Made by a program: the position numbers and the translations under genes. Below the pieces are notes generated by a model. It was not told the origin of the DNA, ran no database searches, and was given only the letters and a program-made list of their open reading frames with translations. This document shows positions 57,207 through 64,000 of a stretch of DNA of 64,000 nt, piece by piece (within the stretch, counting starts at the first letter, position 1; every line of letters starts with the position of its first letter). Origin of the DNA: Chaetorhynchus papuensis (Eukaryota; Chordata; Aves; Passeriformes; Rhipiduridae); NCBI GenBank assembly GCA_013396525.1, contig VWYX01001225.1, positions 62,001 to 126,000 on the forward strand, written 5' to 3'.

Positions 57207-60200
57207 GTAGTCACTAAACTGGTGAAGAAAGGAGAAACTCTCTTTCAGATTTTTGGAGGAGGGCTCTGGCCTGGTCTGTGCTGACCCTGTATCGTGTATG
57301 CTACAATGATAAAATAAATGATAATTATATAATTAATAATTATACAATTAATAATGCAGATCAAGTGAAGAATCAATCACATATAAATTTCCATGTCTTT
57401 ATCTTGATGAAGAAGAGTTTTACCTAGACAACAAAGTGAATTTCACCTGACAATAAGGAGATGTCCTGTGATGGCAACCAACAATGTGTTGATGTCTCCT
57501 GGTTACTTACAGGTTACTGAGCCTTTTGGAACATCTTTTCAATATCTTTGGGTTTTTTTCACTGAATTTAGTTTCCTTTCTCTGAGCACAAAAAATAAAA
57601 TATTCAGTTGTAATAACAAATCCTCTGATGGCATGAAAACATTATTAAACAACTTCAATAACCTCAAGAAACATAAATGTAATATAGGAGAAACATTCCT
57701 TCACAAAAGTCGATTGGAAGTAGGGTTTTGATGCAATTTGTCAAATCCATCTTGTTTCTAAAGCGTGATGGAAGTTAATATTGATTGCCATTTTAAAGCC
57801 CAGCTTGTGGGCTTTGTTCCACTCAGCTGCCAGCATTGTCATTCCCAAGGTTTATTTTTCCTGTGCTCTCAGATCACGGAGGCTACTGGAGCATGTTAGG
57901 GCTGGTAATAATACAGCTGCTGATAAACAAAAGCTGTGAATATCAGCACAGCAGAATGAAGTGGAATAAGAAAATCTCTCTCTGTGTCTGGGCTGTGAAC
58001 ACATTAAGAGCACTGACCAAAATTTATTTAGGGAAAAACTCCTGTAGCAAAAACAGCAATCTGCCCATGGTATCAGTTCTTTCTCTAATCGGCCAATAAT
58101 GAATAATGTCTGTCACTTATTTGATTTGAGATTTTGCCATCTGACCAATAGAATTATAAATTCCAAAAGTAAAAAATTCATTATTACCTCTCACTGTTCA
58201 AGTATGAAACTTTACCTTAATGCCTTTAATTAAAAGGATTTATCTTTTGACACTTCTGTGTTTTCTCCAAGGTCTCAGGTGTTTCTCCCTGGAGGTGTCC
58301 TCACGATGCAGCTCTAGGGGTAGGGAAGTTATGCCAGACCCCTTGTTGTTGTTGTCACTTTCCAGTGTCCCTGATTCCCGCAGAGCTGGAGCCCTGGTGC
58401 CTCAGACTCTTGGCTTTATGGGCAGAGGGACACCAGAGATGCTTCCAGAGCAGCATCACAAACTCCAGCCTTACACCGAGCACGCTGTGCAGGCAGGAGG
58501 ACAAGCAGAGCCCAGAATTTGGTCTAAAATGCCAGAAAGAAGAGCAGATCCCAGATCCTGAGGTACTGCAACCCACAGGTCAGTAGGTAGGGATGCTGCT
58601 AAACCTGTGGACCTGCAGGAATGCAGGAACAGGAGTTCCTTCTTCTCCACCCTGAGCTGAAAGCCCCGAGCCTTTCCTTCAGGGGAGGAATAAAAGATTC
58701 CCCGATAAAAACATCTCTGCTCCGTGCTGTCAGATGTCTTGATGTACTCGACACACTGCTACAAAGTGCTCAGAGTGCTGTTCTTCCCTTGAATTGCTGT
58801 TTTTCACAGGAAAGTTGCTCAGCTGGAAAATGTCTTGGCTGGCAGACCCTCAGGAGGTCAAGCAGCACATCACTGTCAGGCCGAGTTACAGCCTTAGCCT
58901 CCTGCCTCCCCAGATCTGCTTTGGGGTTTTTTTCCATCCATCAGGATGCTTTTCTCCCTATCCTGGTGAGGCACAGAGCACTGTGGTTGCCTGTGCAAGT
59001 GAAGGCTTTATTAGCACATCTCCTTTGCACTGTCTGCTGACTGATGGGGCAAACAACCCCAAACTCCACATGGGTGCAAACTTTCTGTTCCTTCACTGCC
59101 CTCGGAGAAGCACCACCCTTAAAAGGAAAGCCTCACGCCATGATCTGCATATGCATAAAGTGATTTATTTCAAAGGCACACTGTATTAGCAGTGCTTCCA
59201 CCCATGTGCTCTTCCCCTGACAGAGACAAATTGCTATCTCAGCAGCTGGTCCTGCCAAGGCAATTTGCACTTGCTTTGCCAAGTGACAGGAAACTCCACT
59301 CTGTACTCTTGTCCCCCCTGAGTTGTCTTGTTAAAGTGTTTTTGGGCTGCAGGAGCTGATCTGCAGCAGTCAGCCGAGGCACTGGGATGATCAAAGGGTG
59401 AGAAGTAGTGAGGAATTTTCCTGCCGAAGGGAACTTTTAAACAGCACCCCCCCCAACCCATCATTTGCTCTGGATGCTTAATCCTATTTAAATAACAACA
59501 TGTCAAACATGCCCAGTCATCAGCTAGCAGGTCTCCCTGCTGAGATTTCCAGCTTGAAGTTTTCCTGCCTCTCGGTGCAAGGATTTTTTTTTCCAAATAT
59601 TGACTTTTAGTTTTCAAGGTTACTGATGATGTGCTCAGGCACAAGAGTTGTTCAGCCCACGTCAGGAAAAGAGGCACATTAAGAAGATGGATGCATTTAT
59701 CTGGCAAATCACCTGGCTGGATATATACTTTTGGATTTACCTGTAAAACCTTGTTTGAATAAATCCGTTTTTCTGTAATTACCTGTGCAAACACCCGTGA
59801 GCCCTCGCCTTTCAGCTCCTCAAAGAAGGAGCTCTAATTTATGATGTTTACACGGCAGGGTCTGTGTGCTGGTACCAAACAGGCTTCAATCTTCATCTCC
59901 CCCAAGAAAAAAAAGATCTTATTAAATAACAGTGAGAAACCTACAGGATCAATTGTGTGACAGTGCCCAATGTTGCACTTCCAGCTCCAGGTAAGCCAAT
60001 TACTGGAGGTATGGAAAAGGACAAACTTCAGGCAGCTCTGCTCCATCCGTTTGCTGCTGGTGGGAGAAAGGGAGGGCAAAGCTGCTTTTCTAGATCAGAC
60101 CAAGTGACCTGAGCTGGCTGTTTAGGCTGTGACAGTGCTGGGCTTTTCACACAACTTCTTTCAGGACAGGCTTTTCACACAACTTTTGCCACAACTTCTT

Positions 60201-61102
60201 TCAGGACACCTGTTCCATGATTTAATAACTCAGGTGCTTGCCATTCTATGGCTGAACTAAAATTAGATGCTATGTTTGAGCCATTAGTCTGGCTCTGCAT
60301 GTCCCAGGAGCAACAGTCCAACAGAGCTGTGAGAAACAATGGTGATTTTATTTTTTTTGCGAAAACAAGAATAACTAAATTAGTGCAAAAGAACCCCAAC
60401 TCAGCCCACCGAGCAAGCAAAAAACCCACAAAAAACAAAACAGAAAAACTTGTTTTCTCTGTGTACAGAGAATTTAAAAATCTTCAAAGCAGTAATAAAT
60501 TGGGAGGGAGGAAAAGCAGTTAAAGCAGATGCTTCTGAGGTGCTCTTAGGTGAAAAGCTGACTCTGGCAGTGTTCAAAGTGCTTGGTAACCTTTTGTCTG
60601 AATATTTCACAACTGTAAAAAGAAAGAACAAAGTACTCGACCTCTTCTCTTTTTTTTTGTTAAATTAGGTCCAGAATAACTATTAAATGTATTCACTGCT
60701 CTGTGCTAGTTTGTCAAATTATCCTCACACATTTGGGTGCTGTTTTGGGATTTTTTTTTTTATAGATGTGGGTTTTTGTAGTGTTCACCACATCAATCTC
60801 TGGCTTCCTGCAGTGTTTGTCATTCCGAACATGCCACCTTCTCCTCAGGGCCTTGCCTGCTCCCTGGCCAGCCATCTGGAATGATTCTAGCCAAAGATAA
60901 TGAAAATAACAAATGGCAAACAGTGGAGAGCAAATGAGGAGTATTGAACCCCTGTCTGTGCAGGCAGGGCCGTGTTTGCACATGGGTGCAGATATCGGGA
61001 TAAACGGCTGTGGAGTTGTGTTTGTAGGAACTGGAAACAAGGAGGGTGTTATGAAAACTGCTGGGTGAGGGGCTGTGGATTTGAGCAGAGCAAACGCTGT
61101 GT
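57207..61102. other. Long single-copy stretch, no gene recognised
   Basis: No exon or repeat family recognised. About 57300-57355 is nearly pure A/T with repeated aattaataatta. A 186-codon frame (59234-59794, minus) and frames of 113-139 codons at 58220-59040 have no domain I know. A local tandem duplication lies at 60141-60208. Confidence 0.45.
60141..60208. repeat. Local tandem duplication, 28 and 40 bp units
   Basis: The unit ggcttttcacacaacttctt plus tcaggaca occurs at 60141-60168 and again at 60169-60208, where an extra 12 bases (containing ttgccac) interrupt it. Confidence 0.92.
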
Positions 61103-61460
61103 TGATGCTGACAGAGCTTTAGCAGTGAATTTCTTCACCTCTCTAGTATTTTGTGAGAACTCTGTCTTTCCCATGCAAGCTAACCAAAATAAAGTTACCA
61201 GTTTTATCAACATCCACACCTGCAATTTATTTTTCCCAGATTGTTATGGCTTCAACTAGAAAAACACTTGGGAATGGACGTGTTAGAGTTGGGCCAACCC
61301 CCTCGAGAGGTGGATGGCCAGAGAACCAATTACTTTATGCCATTTAACTCACTTTTGAGAACTAACATATAAAACCTTGGGAAAAAAGCCACTAAACTGG
61401 CCCTGCCACCTTTTCTACTGACCTGGACTTTGTGTGGTTTTTCTAGGCGTCCGTGTTACA
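61103..61460 (+). mobile_element. LTR-like dispersed repeat, copy B
   Basis: Counterpart of 41501-41858, equal in length. It keeps CCAAT (61326-61330) and TATAAAA (61368-61374) at matching positions and ends ttaca. An exact 9-bp direct repeat, AACGCTGTG, lies at 61093-61101 and 61469-61477, one base and eight bases outside the ends. If that is a target duplication it is longer than usual for LTR elements, so the class remains open. No coding sequence adjoins it. Confidence 0.65.
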
Positions 61461-61795
61461 ACAGCGACAACGCTGTGCCCAGGACAGCTCAGCTTGGCTG
61501 TCCCAGCCCTTATTCCTTCAGATCCCTGCGTGGTCACTTTGCTTTGGGAACCATTGGAGCTTTGCCAGCTCCAACAGGAGCACAATCATTTTTCATAATA
61601 ACATTTGGTCGATATCAGTCTTCATCTTCCAGGATTGCTTTTGTCAGCTGCTTCAATTAGATCCCCTTAATGTCCACATTAATAAATGTTTTTTAGTGGG
61701 ACAACATTATATTCGGATGGGAAAATGTATTCAGTGTTACCATTTAGATGTAATTCCACTGCAGCTTTTTGATATCCACAGATACATTCATGTGG
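61461..61795. other. Single-copy DNA, no gene recognised
   Basis: The first 30 bases weakly resemble the sequence after copy A of the LTR-like repeat. Nothing else identifiable. Confidence 0.4.
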
Positions 61796-61850
61796 TCAGA
61801 GAATCACAGAACAGACTCGGAACATCCTGAGCTAGAAAGAGCCACAGGAG
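61796..61850 (-). mobile_element. Probable CR1 3' tip, minus strand
   Basis: The plus strand reads tcagagaatcacagaacaga, then catcctgagctagaaagagc, like the 3' tip of a CR1 lineage (octamers followed by a gagttggaaggg-like block) on the minus strand. It directly abuts a plus-strand CR1. Confidence 0.6.
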
Positions 61851-62291
61851 AAGGTCCAGAGGAGGCACCGAGGTGATCAGAGGGATGGACGGGCTGGGAG
61901 AGTTGGGATTGCTCAGCCTGGAGAAGAGAAGCTTCAATATGACCTAATTGTGACCTTCCAGTGCCTGAAAGAGCTGACAGAAACCATGGAGAGAGACTGC
62001 TTACAATGGGTGGAGTGACAGGACAAGGGGGAATGGCTTCCCACTGCCAGAGGGCAGGGTTAGATGGGATATTGGGAAGAAATTCCTCCCTGTGAGTGTG
62101 GGGAGGCCCTGGCACAGGGTGCCCAGAGAAGCTGTGGCTGCCCCTGCATCCCTGGAAATGTCCAAGGCCAGGTTGGATGGGGCTTGGAGCACCCTGGGAT
62201 AGTGGAAGGTGTCCCTGCCCATGGCAGGGGGTGGCACTGGATGGGCTTTGAGGTCCCTTCCGCCCCAAACCACTCCATGATTTCATGATTC
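61851..62291 (+). mobile_element. CR1 LINE fragment, 3' end, long copy
   Basis: Plus-strand CR1 of about 440 bp: aaggtccagaggaggcaccg, gatcagagggatggacgggc, gctcagcctggagaagagaa, ggaatggcttcccactgcca, gggcagggttagatgggata, gagaagctgtggctgcccct, ccaaggccaggttggatggg, ccctgcccatggcaggggg and the tail atgatttcatgattc. Close to the consensus of the other copies. Confidence 0.95.
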
Positions 62292-62639
62292 AGGAATCCA
62301 TGCACTCTCTGTACTTGTGAAAATGAGTATGATGAGGTAAACATTGAAAAATTAAATCATTCACGGAGAAATAAAACAACTCTCTGAAACTCTTGTAATG
62401 GTTTCCAGGTCAGGAGTCATGAAAGATTGACTTGTGGAAGAAATTTTTCGTTCCTATCTTAAATTCTCTTTCCATGTTGGAGAGAACTCCTGGCAGCCTG
62501 TTCTTAAGTGTAAATGGATATAACTTTCCAAAACTTCATTAGTGTCTCACTGAGTATCAGTAGCTGAGCTTTTACTAATGTATGGTGAATTGAAGTTTCA
62601 TTTGCTATAATCAGCACCTCTGAAAGTATTCAAAGAACT
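62292..62639. other. Single-copy DNA, nothing recognised
   Basis: AT-rich spacer between two plus-strand CR1 fragments. Confidence 0.4.
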
Positions 62640-62745
62640 TGTGGTTGTGGCACTTGAGGACATGGTTTCATGTTGAACGTCGTGGTGGTGCTGCCTTGAT
62701 TGCTGGTGATCTTAGAAGTCTTTTCTTACCTTAATTTTTCAGGCA
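62640..62745 (+). mobile_element. CR1 LINE fragment, 3' end, decayed
   Basis: Plus-strand 3' end of the lineage seen at 55041: gaggacatggtttcatgttg, cgtcgtggtggtgctgcctt, gtgatcttagaagtcttttc. The terminal octamers have decayed beyond recognition. Confidence 0.8.
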
Positions 62746-64000
62746 AAGAGAGAACTTGTAAATTCTGGTATCATCTCTTTCATGCTCTTTCACTTATTTT
62801 GCAAATCCTGTGGTGTTCAAACCAAAATACGCTGGTAAATTTTCTGTATTAAAATCAGCAGCTTGATGGGTGAAGGGGAAAATGTTTATAAATAGAAGAG
62901 CAGTGCTGTAAACCAAGACTAAAGTGGGTGTAATGTCTGCTGCTTGCCTCACACCAGCACCTAGGGCAGGCTTGCCCCCTTTTCTCACCTGCAGAACTTG
63001 TTAAAAGTTTGGTAAGTAACCAAAGGTAATTTAAGTCAATAATCTGGTCCTTGTCTGACAGCTTTGGTATTGGATACATATTCATACCCTCCTTCAAGCT
63101 GATTCCTCTTTATTCTTCAGAGGGTGAGAGCCTCATTGCTAATCAGAACACTGTTCCTTCTTATAACTTGTAGCAAATGAATCTCAGCCAGTTGTTTAAA
63201 TTGAAATTTTTAGCTGCCAGTCAAGACAGGTCAAATGGGAAAAGAAAAAAATTAGGATCACTGACTTAAAAGAACAAATATATGCATCCACCTGTGGCTC
63301 CATGTATACTCTGGGATGTTAACTCCATGCAGACAGCAACTATTCATATTTCTTATGGCTTTCTTATCTTAAGGAGTTATTTCAGTTAAAAGAAAATAAA
63401 TGCTTTAAAAATGCCATCCACTCACTGCAATTGACTCTGCCAGCAGGTTAAAATACCTCTAAAATGAATATTCCACTTCAGACAGGGATTTTTGATGACA
63501 AAAGTGACTCAGCTGTGTCTGCAGCAACTGCCTCCACCGTTTCTCTAGGAAAGAAAAATCCCAAGAAAACAACCAAAAGCCTTGATATGGAGAGAAACCT
63601 CAAATTTATTTTTGCACCAGCAGGACATACAGGGCCTAAACACTGAGGGCACCACGTGCAGGATGCTTGACAAGCAGAAATGATGAGTAGCTCTTGTCTC
63701 AATGAATTTTGAGTTGATGACTCCACCAAAGGCTCGAGGACAAATAGAAGCTCACAGATCTGGTGACTGCTGTAAGGGCCTGGAGGGGGATATTGGCAAA
63801 AGGAGGGTTAGAAGGCTCTCCAGTACCCCCCAGCACTACTTTAAATCAATAAATGCTGGCTTTCAGCCTCCAGGTGCTGCTAATGTGAGGCATTGAAAAC
63901 AATTCCAGCTGCATGATAACCTCTGATATTCTGAACCCGGCCATTTTATCTCTCGGAAACACCTTTCCCAGCTCAGAGAATTATGGAGTACTTGCCCTTA
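62746..64000. other. Single-copy DNA, no gene recognised
   Basis: No exon or repeat recognised up to the window edge. Open frames are below 90 codons. Confidence 0.45.

Noticed and set aside
1..64000. CRISPR array, tRNA or rRNA genes, bacterial operons or phage genes
   Set aside because: No regularly spaced short repeats, no cloverleaf sequences and no dense co-directional frames were seen. The sequence is avian nuclear DNA.

Overview
The window looks like vertebrate, specifically bird, nuclear DNA, probably a songbird or another neoavian. The main reason is about two dozen short pieces of the avian CR1 LINE retrotransposon in both orientations. Nearly all are cut off at the 5' side and run to the typical CR1 3' end, which carries a tcccttccaaccca-type block followed by copies of an attctatga-like octamer. 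There are also solo-LTR-like retroviral remnants, long AT-rich single-copy DNA, microsatellites and two runs of N (20020-20264 and 38014-38229). No base composition, operon structure or ribosome-binding sites suggest a prokaryote.

I recognise no protein-coding exon, no tRNA or rRNA gene and no CRISPR array. Open frames are short, lack domains I know, and the longer ones mostly read antisense through CR1 3' ends. The window is best read as an intergenic or intronic gene-poor region. Several AT-rich single-copy blocks have the texture of conserved non-coding elements (dense homeodomain-like and octamer-like motifs, no repeats), but conservation cannot be judged from one sequence.

Layout. 1-9335: single-copy DNA with two or three CR1 fragments. 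9336-9890: a four-unit minisatellite of about 40 bp, split by a solo LTR with a 5-bp target duplication. 11950-23590: scattered CR1 fragments, mostly on the minus strand, plus the first assembly gap. 23591-28149: single-copy DNA with a palindrome. 28150-29800: two plus-strand CR1 copies and a probable LTR. 34939-42560: CR1 copies, a polypyrimidine microsatellite around the second gap, a conserved-element-like block near 40.3-41.2 kb, and one copy of a 358-bp LTR-like repeat whose second copy is at 61103-61460. 45106-57206: further CR1 fragments, including a different lineage, and a locally rearranged segment. In that segment a 112-116 bp inverted repeat encloses about 0.7 kb, and a 336-bp block recurs 2,034 bp downstream with only three mismatches. 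57207-64000: mostly single-copy DNA, the second LTR-like copy and the last CR1 fragments.

Nothing here forms a gene system. The points most worth checking are the recent 336-bp duplication with the adjacent inverted repeat, the two-copy LTR-like family with conserved CCAAT and TATA boxes, the LTR inserted in a minisatellite, and the candidate regulatory blocks.
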